Shown: positions 26,567 through 35,272 of the stretch, one piece after another
Position numbering within the stretch: position 1 is the stretch's first letter
Layout of the letters: each line of letters begins with the position of its first letter
Source: Bailinhaonella thermotolerans
GTDB taxonomy: Bacteria; Actinomycetota; Actinomycetes; Streptosporangiales; Streptosporangiaceae
DNA length: 64,000 nucleotides
Reading direction: 5' to 3'
NCBI RefSeq assembly: GCF_003594875.1
Contig: NZ_QZEY01000022.1
Location: 62,001-126,000 of the forward strand
Translations under genes and position numbers: made by a program
The notes under the pieces: generated by a model
Told to the model about the DNA's origin: nothing
The model's database searches: none
Seen by the model: the letters and a program-made list of their open reading frames with translations, nothing else

Positions 26567-28630
26567 TCAGGCCTTGACGACCACCGTTCCGCCCAGGCGG
26601 TCGCCGAGCGAGCGGTGCAGCGGGCTGTCGGCCAGCAGCATGATCGCGTTGGTCAGGAAGACGATGCCGACGATCAGTGATGAGAAGAGCGAGCCGAGGA
26701 GCCCGAAGCCGGACAGCGCCAGGACGATGATCGCCCCGGGGTAGACGATCGCGCGCTTCAGCACGGCCGCGGTGTCGAGCATCCGGCCCGCCTGGGGCGC
26801 GAGCCTGATCTTCATCACCTTCTTGCCGAGCGTCTGCCCGCCCTTCCTGTGCAGCATGAAGTCGTAGCCGATGCAGAACGCCCCGGCGATCAGGTACGTC
26901 AGGAACGTCGGCAGCCACAGGCTCCCCGTCACCTCGACCTGGTAGTTCCGGCCCGTCACCTCGAAGTCGGGACCGAACATGAGCCCGAAGACGATCGAGA
27001 GCACGAGGATGAGGACGCCGAAGATGGCGCCGTCCACGAGCCGCGCCACGAGCCGCTGCCACCACTCCGCGACCGGGGCCGGGGCGCCCGGCGGGATCGG
27101 GGCCCCGCCGTACGCGGGCTGGCCGAACGGGGCTCCGTACCCCTGCTGGCCGTACCCCGGCTGACCGTAACCGGGCTGCTGGCCGTACCCGGGCTGACCA
27201 GGCTGGCCGTAGGGCTGCTGGCCGTACGGGGCGGCCGGCTGGCCCGGCGCGCCGTACGGCGCCTGCTGGTCGTAGCCGCCGGGCTGCTGGCCGTACGGCT
27301 GGGCGGGGGCGTAGGCCGGCTGGCCGGGCGTGGAGTCGTAACCCTGCTGGCCGTAGGCGGGCTGGCCCGGGGTGGAGTCGTAGCCCTGCGACCCGTAGGC
27401 GGGCTGGCCCGGGGTCGAGTCGTAGCCCTGCTGGGCGTACCCGGCCTGCCCGGGCTGGCCCGGCTGCTGGGCGAAGGGCGAGGTGCTCTGCGGCTGGTAG
27501 CCCTGGCCCTGCTGGCCCTGCGGGGCGTACTGGCCGTGCGGGTCCGTGCCCTGCGGCTGGTAGCCCTGGCCGTACGGCGACTGCCCGTCCCCGCCCTGCG
27601 CGCCGTACGCCGAGCCGTACTGGCCCTGGGAGTCCGAGCCCTGCGGCTGGTAGCCCTGCGCCTGCTGGCCGTACCCGTAGCCGCCCTGCTGCGGCTGGCC
27701 GTACGCCTGGCCGTACTCCGGCTGGGCGGGGGCCTGCGCCGCCGGGGCTCCCTGGCCGTACTGGCCGCCCTGGTCGGCCTGGTCCTGGCCGTAGCCGTAG
27801 CCCTGCTGCGGCTGGCCGTACGCCGGCATGGACGGCTGCGAGGGCTGCCCCTGCCCGTACGGGTCCTGGCCGTAGCCCTGCTGCGCCTGGCCGTACCCCG
27901 GCTGCTCGTGCCCCGGCCGACCGTACGGCTGCGCCGCGGGCGGCTGGTAGGACGGCTGGGAGTCGTAGCCGCCGCCGGAGTCGAACGTGCGCGTCTTCTC
28001 GTACGACGGCCCGTCGTGGCCCGGCGACTCGTACGGCCGCTGGTCCTGGCCGCCCTGCTGGTCGTAGGGGGACCCGCCGGGGCCCTGGGCCTGGCCGTAC
28101 TGGGCCTGGCCGTAGCCCTGCCCCTGGTCGTAGCCCTGGGGCTGCCCGTAGCCCTGGCCGTGGCCGGCGCCCTGGCCGGCGCCCTGGTCGCCGCCCTGGC
28201 CGTACGCCTGCGGCCCGCCGTACTGCTGCTGGCCCTGCCCGTACTGCTGACCCTGGCCGTACTGCTGGCCCTGCCCGTACTGCTGGTTCTGGCCGTACGG
28301 CTCGGCCTGGCCGTAACCCTGGCCGTAGGCGGCCTGGCCCTGCCCGCCGTACTCCTGCGAGCCGTACTGCGGGGCCTGCGGCTGCGAGTCCGCCTGTCCG
28401 TAGGACGGGGCGGCGTACTGGTCCTGGCCGTGGGCGGGCTGTCCTGGCTGGGACACGCCGTACTCCGCGGCCGTTCGATAGTCGATCCGCTGCGTGCGCT
28501 CGGCGGACTGCTCCTCGCGCGGCGCGGCGGACTCCTCGGGACGTTGCTGACCGTACTCCGGGGAGTGCTCGCGATCCTGCGGACGCTGCTCGCCAGGATC
28601 ACCGGGGTACGGCGACTGTCCGGTGCTCAC
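26567..28630 (-). CDS. RDD-family membrane protein with long Q/G/Y/P-rich N-terminal region
   Basis: A 687-residue protein in two parts. Residues 1 to about 515 are low complexity, dominated by Gln, Gly, Tyr and Pro, built of YGQ, QQYGQG and GQGQQYGQG steps and, near 410-455, three copies of a [14 protein letters not shown] unit. Residues 525-687 form an RDD domain: [20 protein letters not shown], a second helix [31 protein letters not shown] and two further helices. RDD proteins are polytopic membrane proteins, some reported to transport ions. The tail is probably cytoplasmic and disordered, and resembles phase-separating prion-like sequence. GTG start with GAGGTG upstream. Confidence 0.9.
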   Translation of the reverse strand: MSTGQSPYPGDPGEQRPQDREHSPEYGQQRPEESAAPREEQSAERTQRIDYRTAAEYGVSQPGQPAHGQDQYAAPSYGQADSQPQAPQYGSQEYGGQGQAAYGQGYGQAEPYGQNQQYGQGQQYGQGQQYGQGQQQYGGPQAYGQGGDQGAGQGAGHGQGYGQPQGYDQGQGYGQAQYGQAQGPGGSPYDQQGGQDQRPYESPGHDGPSYEKTRTFDSGGGYDSQPSYQPPAAQPYGRPGHEQPGYGQAQQGYGQDPYGQGQPSQPSMPAYGQPQQGYGYGQDQADQGGQYGQGAPAAQAPAQPEYGQAYGQPQQGGYGYGQQAQGYQPQGSDSQGQYGSAYGAQGGDGQSPYGQGYQPQGTDPHGQYAPQGQQGQGYQPQSTSPFAQQPGQPGQAGYAQQGYDSTPGQPAYGSQGYDSTPGQPAYGQQGYDSTPGQPAYAPAQPYGQQPGGYDQQAPYGAPGQPAAPYGQQPYGQPGQPGYGQQPGYGQPGYGQQGYGAPFGQPAYGGAPIPPGAPAPVAEWWQRLVARLVDGAIFGVLILVLSIVFGLMFGPDFEVTGRNYQVEVTGSLWLPTFLTYLIAGAFCIGYDFMLHRKGGQTLGKKVMKIRLAPQAGRMLDTAAVLKRAIVYPGAIIVLALSGFGLLGSLFSSLIVGIVFLTNAIMLLADSPLHRSLGDRLGGTVVVKA

Positions 28631-28798
28631 CGTGTCACCTCGATGTCACATCGATGGGAATGCGCATGTGGCGTTCTGGTCCGCCGCACGCTGGACCTGC
28701 CCAAAGTAGCGAGGTTGGGGGCTTGAGCGCCATTTTCCCCGCTTTTGACCGCTCCTTTGCGTGGGAGTCGCCACCCTCTCGATCATTGACGACGCGCT

Positions 28799-29332
28799 TT
28801 ACGGAGTGGGGGTCAGATGCAGCAACATCCTCGTGTTCCCCAGGGTGTTCGGCTTTACCCGGTCCAGCTCCAGGAACTCCGCGACGCCCTCGTCGTACGA
28901 ACTGAGCAGCTCAGCGTAGACCTCCGGGGAGACCGGCGTGCCCTGGATGGGCTTGAACCCGTGCCGGCCGAAGAAGTCCACCTCGAAGGTGAGGCAGAAC
29001 ACCCGCCGTACGGCCAGCTCGCGCGCGGTGCGGATGAGGGCGGCCACGATGCGGTGGCCGACGCCCATGCCCCGGCAGGCCGGGTCCACCGCGACCGTGC
29101 GGATCTCGGCGAGGTCCTCCCACATCACGTGCAGCGCGCCGCAGCCCACGACCTCGCCCGCGTGCTCGGCGACCCAGAACTCCTGGACGTCCTCGTACAG
29201 GGCGACGGTGGTCTTCTGCAGGAGCCGGGGACCGTCGCCCGCGTGCAGGTCCACCAGGCGCCGGATCGCGCGCACATCGGGCGTGCGGGCACGGCGGACC
29301 TGGACGTCGAACTCGGGCGGGGCCTGCTCCAT
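28799..29332 (-). CDS. GNAT acetyltransferase, ArgA-type N-acetylglutamate synthase
   Basis: A 177-residue GNAT domain protein. The acetyl-CoA loop is in VDPACRGMGVGHRIVAALI (R/Q-x-x-G-x-G), and FDVQVRRARTPDVRAIRRLV at the N-terminus and VRRVFCLTFEVDFFGRHGF in the core match the short, kinase-less N-acetylglutamate synthases of actinobacteria (first step of arginine synthesis). TACGCT ends 8 bases before the ATG, so the mRNA may be leaderless. It is divergent from the riboswitch-controlled hydrolase. Confidence 0.85.
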   Translation of the reverse strand: MEQAPPEFDVQVRRARTPDVRAIRRLVDLHAGDGPRLLQKTTVALYEDVQEFWVAEHAGEVVGCGALHVMWEDLAEIRTVAVDPACRGMGVGHRIVAALIRTARELAVRRVFCLTFEVDFFGRHGFKPIQGTPVSPEVYAELLSSYDEGVAEFLELDRVKPNTLGNTRMLLHLTPTP

Positions 29333-29597
29333 GAGCGCTCAGCGTAGGACGCGGGCGGGTGCCGGGCGAATATCGGTCCGCCTCTAACCCGGAGCCGCTT
29401 TCCGTCGTCACGGCGCGCTCTCACTCGGCCACGTACCGCTTCCGGCCGACCAATGTGCGCCATTTCACATTTTCGTGGCCGAGATCTGCCTGCTCGCAGG
29501 CGGGTAAACGCAGCGCAAAGCAGGTTTTGCCCACTGCGGAACGTGATCAAAACGTGATCTCTCGGTTGCTCCGCCTCAACTGATTTGGCGGTTCCGG

Positions 29598-29626
29598 TTG
29601 GCACGAACCCCCGGTGGCACTATCGT
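29598..29626 (+). promoter_or_regulatory. Promoter of the c-di-AMP riboswitch transcript
   Basis: TTGGCA at 29598-29603, a 17-base spacer and TATCGT at 29621-29626, predicting a start near 29633, just before the riboswitch. Upstream, AACGTGATC occurs twice with an 11-base period (29540-29548 and 29551-29559), a possible activator site on one face of the helix. Confidence 0.65.
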
Positions 29627-29659
29627 CCTGCTCTGATGTCGGCCCGGCACCCGAGCGCG

Positions 29660-29807
29660 GGCCGCACCGCCGAATCCCTGCTCGCATCCAGCGCGCGGGG
29701 AACCGGGGACCCAAACTTCCCCTGGGGTGAATCCGTGGCCTGGCGCGTCTCGCGCCCGCGGTAGGGCTGCTCCGGCCCGAACCCGTCAGCTAACCCGGTA
29801 GGCGGCC
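29660..29807 (+). ncRNA. c-di-AMP riboswitch (ydaO/yuaA leader)
   Basis: The hallmark conserved strings occur in order: CCGAATCC, GGGGAACCGGGGACCCAA, GGGGTGAATCC, GTAGGG, TCCG-GCCCGAACCCGTCAGC and TAACCCGGTAGGCG. The ends GGCCGC (29660-29665) and GCGGCC (29802-29807) close the terminal helix. The class binds two c-di-AMP molecules and is generally an OFF switch upstream of cell-wall hydrolases and osmolyte or potassium genes. The SD (GGAGAGGAG, 29811-29819) starts only 4 bases after the terminal helix and I see no terminator, so translational control is possible. DisA at 13420 makes the ligand. Confidence 0.93.
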
Positions 29808-29826
29808 TTGGGAGAGGAGTTTCTTG

Positions 29827-30870
29827 GTGGAGGGTCCGCACCCGTCCGCCGGCGATCTCGCCGGCACCCGCACGCGTGCTGAGAGAAGAAGATTCACCCG
29901 GTCACCCCGGCGCCTGACGCTGGTCGCCGCCACCGTGATGGCGCTCGGCCTGTGCGTGCCGCTGAACACGGCCGCCGCGGACCCCGAGCCCAGCATGAGC
30001 GAGCTCAAGGCCGAGGTGGAGAAACTCCACAACCAGATCGAGTCGTACACCGAGCAGTACAACGGCCTGCGGGTGCGGCTGGAGCAGGCCAAGCGCGCGG
30101 CGCGCGTCGCCCAGCAGAACTACACGCGGGCCGAGAAGGAGCTGCAGGCGCGGCGCCAGAAGGTGGCCGACCTCGCCTACAGCAGCTACATGAACAGCGG
30201 GGTCGACCCGGCCGTGCCGTTCGTGACCTCCTCCGACCCGCGCAGCTACCTCGACTCGGCCGCCACGCTCCACACGCTCCGGGAGAGCCGGAGCGAGGAA
30301 CTGGCCGAGGTCAACCGGGCCAAGCAGACCGCCGAGCGGGCGCGCGCCAGCGCCGAGGAGCGGGCGCGGTCCGTCGAGAAGCTCGTGGCCGACATCGAGG
30401 CCAAGAAGTCCAAGATCACGAAGCTGGTCGCCAAGTCCGAGAGCAAGCTCTTCGACAAGGCGATCGCGAAGGCCAAGAGCGGCAAGGGCGGCAAGGTCGA
30501 CATCCCGATCTTCGGCAACAGCAAGGCCGCCATCGCCACCCGGTACGCCCTCACCCAGCAGGGCAAGCCCTACGTCTGGGGCGCCGAGGGGCCGAACTCC
30601 TACGACTGCTCCGGCCTGGTCATGTGGGCATATGAAAAGGTGGGCATCAGCCTGCCGCACTACACCGGCGACCAGTGGACCGCGGGGCCGCACGTCTCCC
30701 GCTCCGAGATGCGCGCCGGGGACCTGGTGTTCTTCTACAACGACCTGCACCACGTGGGCATCTACCTGGGCAACGGGATGATGGTCCACGCTCCGCAGAC
30801 CGGGGACGTCGTCAAGGTCGCCCCGATCGCGGGCCGTCCGTTCGCGGGCGCGGTCCGTATCGCCGACTGA
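29827..30870 (+). CDS. NlpC/P60 peptidoglycan hydrolase under c-di-AMP riboswitch
   Basis: A 347-residue secreted endopeptidase. Signal sequence LTLVAATVMALGLCVPLNTA ends near AAADPEPS. Residues about 55-200 form a long coiled coil (LKAEVEKLHNQIESYTEQYN, QTAERARASAEERARSVEKL). The C-terminal NlpC/P60 domain has the catalytic Cys in NSYDCSGLVMWAYEKVG, the His in LHHVGIYLGNGMMVHAPQTG. Such enzymes cut peptide stems of peptidoglycan in cell separation and growth; mycobacterial RipA is the model. GTG 29827 gives a better spacing from GGAGAGGAG than TTG 29824. Confidence 0.94.
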   Translation: MEGPHPSAGDLAGTRTRAERRRFTRSPRRLTLVAATVMALGLCVPLNTAAADPEPSMSELKAEVEKLHNQIESYTEQYNGLRVRLEQAKRAARVAQQNYTRAEKELQARRQKVADLAYSSYMNSGVDPAVPFVTSSDPRSYLDSAATLHTLRESRSEELAEVNRAKQTAERARASAEERARSVEKLVADIEAKKSKITKLVAKSESKLFDKAIAKAKSGKGGKVDIPIFGNSKAAIATRYALTQQGKPYVWGAEGPNSYDCSGLVMWAYEKVGISLPHYTGDQWTAGPHVSRSEMRAGDLVFFYNDLHHVGIYLGNGMMVHAPQTGDVVKVAPIAGRPFAGAVRIAD

Positions 30871-30994
30871 AAAACACCCTCCCCGATCTGTTGCGGGCAC
30901 GCCTTGACGCGTATGACCTTCGGCTTTACCGTCGCTCTGGAATGCCCGAATCCGAGTACGGCTTCCCTCGATGCGACGAACGGAAGGCCTCGGG

Positions 30995-31279
30995 ATGACC
31001 CATCCTGAATTCGTTGCGCTCGATAACGACGTTTCGCGTTCCCATGCCCTTTCCCTGGTCCCGCGGCCATATCCGACGCTTGAGGAAGCCGGCCTCGCGG
31101 ACGAGGACCTGCGTCTCCTGGCCGCGCTCGCGACCGGCGCGACCACCGAGACGGCCGCGCGCCGCCTGGAGGTGAGCGCCCGCACCGTCCGCCGCCGGCT
31201 CCGCAGCATCTGCGACCGCCTGGGAGTGGCCTCCCCCATCGAAGCCGTGGTCTGGGCCGCCCGCCGCAGCCTCATCTGA
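30995..31279 (+). CDS. Small LuxR-type helix-turn-helix protein
   Basis: A 94-residue protein whose C-terminal half is a GerE/LuxR-like HTH: DLRLLAALATGATTETAARR, LEVSARTVRRRLRSICDRLG, ending in VVWAARRSLI. There is no receiver or sensor domain; the first 35 residues have no recognisable fold. Spacing from the hydrolase is 124 bases, so it may have its own promoter. GGAAGG precedes ATG 30995. Its target is unknown. Confidence 0.82.
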   Translation: MTHPEFVALDNDVSRSHALSLVPRPYPTLEEAGLADEDLRLLAALATGATTETAARRLEVSARTVRRRLRSICDRLGVASPIEAVVWAARRSLI

Positions 31280-31290
31280 CCGGCGAGCAC

Positions 31291-31330
31291 GCGAGAGCCG
31301 TACGGCATGAGCTGCCCGTACGGCTCTCGC
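31291..31330. terminator. Bidirectional terminator, 15 bp perfect stem
   Basis: GCGAGAGCCGTACGG at 31291-31305 and CCGTACGGCTCTCGC at 31316-31330 form a perfect stem with a 10-base loop between the stops of the LuxR-type gene (plus) and the small membrane gene (minus). The stem is built from the GAGCCGTACGG element found dispersed in the window. Confidence 0.85.
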
Positions 31331-31344
31331 TGCGTTTCGGAGGG

Positions 31345-31521
31345 TCAGCGGCGGGTCCAGCGGCCGCGCCAGCCGGTGCCGAGGCCAGCCAGGTGGAGGG
31401 CCACGAAGAGCAGGCCCAGCATCATGAGGGTGGTGGCGTTGAAGGCGTCGCCGACGTTGGCGTCGATCAGGTCAAGGAGCAGCGCCAGGCCGAAGACCAC
31501 GGCGGCGATGATCGCGAACAT
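31345..31521 (-). CDS. Small two-helix membrane protein (58 aa)
   Basis: A 58-residue ORF: MFAIIAAVVFGLALLLDLID, a short polar loop, then TLMMLGLLFVALHLAGLGTG and a basic end GRWTRR. Two membrane helices with both ends probably cytoplasmic. GGAGG lies four bases before the ATG, and codon use is strongly G/C in third position, supporting a real gene. Function unknown. It is convergent with the LuxR-type gene across a shared terminator. Confidence 0.75.
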   Translation of the reverse strand: MFAIIAAVVFGLALLLDLIDANVGDAFNATTLMMLGLLFVALHLAGLGTGWRGRWTRR

Positions 31522-31861
31522 AATGACCTCCTGCGTTCTATGAGCAGCCAGGTCCCCCGAAGCCCGGGCGGCGGTTCCGCCGGTCCCTTCGGCGCGCCGG
31601 ACCGGAACCTGAGTACGAACGCTTGGTGACCGGGTGCGGCGTTTTCAAACCCATTACCTTTCCCACCTGCGCGAATACACTTCCGCGCCGTGCCGGAATA
31701 CTTCACGTGACTCACACCGCTCACATGACGCGCGCGATAATCGGCCGGGAACCCCGCCGCGAGGCTTCGTGCCCGGCGCGGGAAAGGGGCCCGCGGTGGC
31801 GGGGGTGGGGTGGATCGCGTAGAGTGCGGCGCCTGTTTCTTGATCAGGTGGAAGGCTGCCC
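31522..31861 (+). other. 340-base spacer, no gene seen
   Basis: Contains the promoter side of the small membrane gene and of the following membrane-protein gene. The middle (31640-31745) is comparatively A+T-rich. Apart from AGGTGGAAGG near 31848, which can serve as ribosome-binding site for the next gene, I see no definite signal. Confidence 0.4.
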
Positions 31862-33469
31862 GTGCTCGCCGACTCGCTCCTGGTACGGCGGCGCCCGTAC
31901 GTCATGTTCTGGTGGTGGACCGCGGTCGCGCTCGCCGTCTGGAGCCCGGTCAGGTTCGCCATGGACGACCTCGTCGCGTCGGCGACCGGGCGGGAACGAC
32001 TCTGGTGGGCCGGGTGCGTCAGGGAAGACGGCCGGGCCGCGGGCTGGCGGCACACCGCCGAGGGGATCGCCGGGGGCCTGGGCGCGGGGCTGCTGCTCAT
32101 CGCGCCCGTCCTGCTGGTGATCCTCATCGTGGCGGTGCGGCGGCACGGTGAGGACCGGCCCGAGGCGCACGTGCGGGCGGCCCGCGCCGCCGTCCTCGTG
32201 CTCGCGGCGGCCGAGGCGCTTCTCCTGGTGAGGGAACGCGTCGCGCCTTCCGCGCTGGACCCGGCCTGTGTGGAGCGGTTCGCCCCGCCCGATCTCGGGT
32301 CCGCCGGGATCGCGTTCACCTGGCTCGTCTCGGCCCCGGCGGCGGTCCTGATCGCGGCGGGGGCGGCCACGCTCGCCCGGCCGGCGCGCGCGCTGACGGC
32401 GACGGCGGCGGCGCTCGTGCTGCCCCTGGCGGGCGTGACGGTGGTGGAGTGGCTGCCCGAACTGCGTCACGTGCTTACCGGCCCGGAGCTGACGGCCGAG
32501 GGGACGCCCCGCTACGTCCTGGTCGGCTCCTCCGGGCCACGCCGGAACTGGAGCGACAGCGGCAGCGAGCTCCACGTGCTCGACCTGGCGACCGGGAAGC
32601 CGGTCGGCCAGGTCGACCTTCCGGGCGAGGAGTACGGCGAGTACACCTCGGCCGCCCGCGCCCGCGAGCCCGGGGAGTACATCGCCGCGGCCACCGTCTC
32701 CGTCGGCGGGAACGACGACGAGGGCGGCAGCGAGGCCTCGGAGGTCTTCCGGATCACGCTGGACGCGCGGGGCCGGCCCCGGGTCGGCGAGAAGGTCTCC
32801 CCAGCGCTGGCCGGGGCGGTGACCTCCCTCGACGTCTCCCCCTCCGGCCGCGTCGGCTACGCCCGGGTGGCCACGAACGCCGTCGGCACGTCCTTCCCCT
32901 TCCTCGGCGTCGTGGGCCGCTCACCCGACTGGCCGTCCCAGGGGGCGCACAAGGTCCAGTGGGCGGGCGACAGGACGCTGCTGTCGCTCTCAGAAGGGCA
33001 GTGGGAGGGCCCCGTGGTGAACGGCGGGCTCAAGCCGGAGAGGGGGTGGGTCCCGGCCCTCGACGTGGAGCGTCGCGAGATCACGCGGCACCCGCTGGGC
33101 GCCCCGCCCGAGGCGGGCCTGCTGGCCCGGCTGCCCGGCGGCCGCACGATCGTCGCGGACGCCCGGGACGGGCGGCCCAGACTCGTCGTCCACGACGGGC
33201 CGACCGCGATCGGCACGCTGTTCGTACCCGCCAGGGGCCGCATCCTGTCGATGGCCCTCGACCGCGCCGGAACGCACCTGCTGGTCGGCCAGGACAACCA
33301 GTCCGATCCCAACAAGCACCCCACCGAGTGGGACCACGAGCTGCACCGCGTGGACCTGCGCCCGCTCGCGGGCGTCCCCACCCCGCCCCAGAGCTCGTTT
33401 CGCGACCTGAACCCGCCGCGCCGGCTGGTCTGGCACGGCATGCACCCGGTCGCCACGATCGCCTGGTGA
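31862..33469 (+). CDS. Membrane protein with extracytoplasmic beta-propeller-like domain
   Basis: A 535-residue protein of unknown function. The first 200 residues hold four to five membrane helices (VMFWWWTAVALAVWSP, GLGAGLLLIAPVLLVILIVA, AVLVLAAAEALLLV, TWLVSAPAAVLIAAGAATLA, ATAAALVLPLAGVTVV). The remaining 320 residues are hydrophilic and beta-rich, with blade-like repeats such as LHVLDLATGKPVGQVDLPG, VTSLDVSPSGRVGYARV and ILSMALDRAGTHLLVGQDN, suggesting a WD/YVTN-type propeller. GTG start. No operon partner is evident; lysS is convergent. Confidence 0.8.
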   Translation: MLADSLLVRRRPYVMFWWWTAVALAVWSPVRFAMDDLVASATGRERLWWAGCVREDGRAAGWRHTAEGIAGGLGAGLLLIAPVLLVILIVAVRRHGEDRPEAHVRAARAAVLVLAAAEALLLVRERVAPSALDPACVERFAPPDLGSAGIAFTWLVSAPAAVLIAAGAATLARPARALTATAAALVLPLAGVTVVEWLPELRHVLTGPELTAEGTPRYVLVGSSGPRRNWSDSGSELHVLDLATGKPVGQVDLPGEEYGEYTSAARAREPGEYIAAATVSVGGNDDEGGSEASEVFRITLDARGRPRVGEKVSPALAGAVTSLDVSPSGRVGYARVATNAVGTSFPFLGVVGRSPDWPSQGAHKVQWAGDRTLLSLSEGQWEGPVVNGGLKPERGWVPALDVERREITRHPLGAPPEAGLLARLPGGRTIVADARDGRPRLVVHDGPTAIGTLFVPARGRILSMALDRAGTHLLVGQDNQSDPNKHPTEWDHELHRVDLRPLAGVPTPPQSSFRDLNPPRRLVWHGMHPVATIAW

Positions 33470-33489
33470 CCTTCCGGCACGCCCGGCGA

Positions 33490-33622
33490 CCTTCCCGTAC
33501 GGCCGGCGGCCTCCGATACGGCCGTGGCCTTCCGGTACGGCCGTGGCCTTCCGGTACGGCCGTGGCCTTCCGGTACGGCCGTGGCCTTCCGGTACGGCCG
33601 TGGCCTTCCGGTATGGGCCGTG
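33490..33622 (+). repeat. 19 bp tandem array between convergent genes
   Basis: Five near-perfect copies of CCTTCCGGTACGGCCGTGG, flanked by diverged copies at each end. Each unit carries GGTACGGCC, close to the GCCGTACGGC element. The array fills the 209-base gap between the membrane-protein and lysS stops. The 19-base unit excludes a continuous repeat protein. Confidence 0.8.
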
Positions 33623-33678
33623 CGGAACGCGGCGGCCCCGCCGTACCCGGTGAAGGGGGCGCGGCGGGGCCCATGGGC

Positions 33679-35178
33679 TCAGGAGGTGGGCTTGACCAGC
33701 GGGAAGAGGATGGTCTCGCGGATGTTCTTGCCGGTGAACGCCATGATCATCCGGTCGATGCCCACGCCGACGCCGCCCGTGGGGGGCATGGCGTACTCCA
33801 GGGCCTGGAGGAAGTCCTCGTCGAGCTGCATGGCCTCGGGGTCGCCCCCGGCGGCCAGCAGGGACTGCTCGGTGAGGCGGCGGCGCTGCTCGACCGGGTC
33901 CACCAGCTCGGAGTAGCCGGTGCCGAGCTCGGTGCCGAAGCCGATGAGGTCCCACTTCTCGGTCAGGCGCGGGTCCTCGCGGTGCTGGCGGACCAGCGGC
34001 GAGGTCTCGACCGGGTAGTCGCGCACGAACGTCGGCTGGACGAGCGTGTGCTCGACCAGGGCCTCGAAGAGCTCCTGGACCAGCTTGCCCTGGCCCCACT
34101 TGGGGTCCCAGTGCACCTCGCGGGCGTCGGCGAGCTTGCGGACGTCCTCGATGGGCGTGCCCGGGTCGATCTCCTCGCCGAGCGCCTCGGAGACGGCTCC
34201 GTACAGCGTGATCTGGGGCCACTCCTCGGCGCCGAGGTCCACCTCCTGGCCCTTGTACTCGACCACGGTGGTGCCCAGGGCCGCCTGGACCGCGTGCTGG
34301 TACATCCGCTGGGTCAGCTTGGCGACGCCGTTGTAGTCGGAGTAGGCCTCGTAGAACTCCAGCATCGTGAACTCGGGGTTGTGCGTGGCGTCCGCGCCCT
34401 CGTTCCGGAAGTTCCGGTTGATCTCGTAGACCTTCTCGATGCCGCCGACGAGCAGCCGCTTGAGGTAGAGCTCGATCGCGATGCGGAGGTAGAGCTCCAT
34501 GTCGTAGGCGTTGATGTGGGTCTTGAACGGCCGCGCGCTCGCCCCGCCGTGGATCGGCTGGAGCATCGGCGTCTCGACCTCCAGGAACCCGCGGTCGTTG
34601 AAGAACTCCCGCACGGCGCGCACGGTGTCGCTGCGCAGCCGCGCCATCCGCCGCGCCTCGTCGTTGATGATGAGGTCGACGTAGCGCCGGCGCACCCGCG
34701 CCTCGGGGTCGGTCAGGCCGGCGTGCTTCTCCGGCAGCGGCCGCAGGCACTTGGACGTGATCGCCCAGCTCTCGACCATGATCGACAGTTCGCCGCGGCG
34801 GGAGGTGACGACCTCGCCCTCGACGCCGATGTGGTCGCCGAGGTCCACGTCGCGCTTCCAGGCCGCGAGGGAGTCCTCGCCGACCTTGTCGAGCGACACC
34901 ATCACCTGGATGTCGCCGGACCCGTCCCGGATGGTGGCGAAGCACAGCTTCCCGCCGATCCGTGACAGCATGACGCGCCCGGTGACCCCGACCCGCTCCC
35001 CGGTGGAGGCTCCCGCCTCCAGCCCGGCGAATTTCTCCCGGACCTCGGCGATGGCGTGCGTCCGCGGGAACGTCACCGGGTAGGGGTCGATCCCCTCGGC
35101 GCGCAGCCGGTCGAGCTTCTCCCTCCGGACGAGCATCTGCTCCGGAAGGTCCAGGTCACGGGTCACGTCTTCACTCAC
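33679..35178 (-). CDS. lysS: Lysyl-tRNA synthetase, class II
   Basis: A 499-residue enzyme charging tRNA-Lys. The OB-fold anticodon-binding domain (VGVTGRVMLSRIGGKLCFAT) is followed by class II motif 2 (NRNFRNEGADATHNPEFTML) and motif 3 (GVGVGIDRMIMAFTG ending LFPLVKP). GTG 35178 lacks a good Shine-Dalgarno but has TAACCT ending 7 bases upstream, a leaderless arrangement. That gives lysS its own promoter although it follows the coaX gene on the same strand. Confidence 0.97.
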   Translation of the reverse strand: MSEDVTRDLDLPEQMLVRREKLDRLRAEGIDPYPVTFPRTHAIAEVREKFAGLEAGASTGERVGVTGRVMLSRIGGKLCFATIRDGSGDIQVMVSLDKVGEDSLAAWKRDVDLGDHIGVEGEVVTSRRGELSIMVESWAITSKCLRPLPEKHAGLTDPEARVRRRYVDLIINDEARRMARLRSDTVRAVREFFNDRGFLEVETPMLQPIHGGASARPFKTHINAYDMELYLRIAIELYLKRLLVGGIEKVYEINRNFRNEGADATHNPEFTMLEFYEAYSDYNGVAKLTQRMYQHAVQAALGTTVVEYKGQEVDLGAEEWPQITLYGAVSEALGEEIDPGTPIEDVRKLADAREVHWDPKWGQGKLVQELFEALVEHTLVQPTFVRDYPVETSPLVRQHREDPRLTEKWDLIGFGTELGTGYSELVDPVEQRRRLTEQSLLAAGGDPEAMQLDEDFLQALEYAMPPTGGVGVGIDRMIMAFTGKNIRETILFPLVKPTS

Positions 35179-35272
35179 GCACCCAAGGTTACCGACAGTC
35201 GGCCCGCGCCCCCGCTGGACACAAGATCAATCGGATGTTGCACCTTGGTATCGGCGCGACGCGGCCGGGTCC

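Noticed and set aside
26231-26577. Arg/Glu/Ala-rich plus-strand frames across the GCGAGGC array
   Set aside because: All three frames are open only because of the repeat; no SD, start context or conserved domain.
18181-33622. Tandem arrays as CRISPR
   Set aside because: Units are contiguous, 15-21 bases long, without unique spacers, and no cas genes are present.
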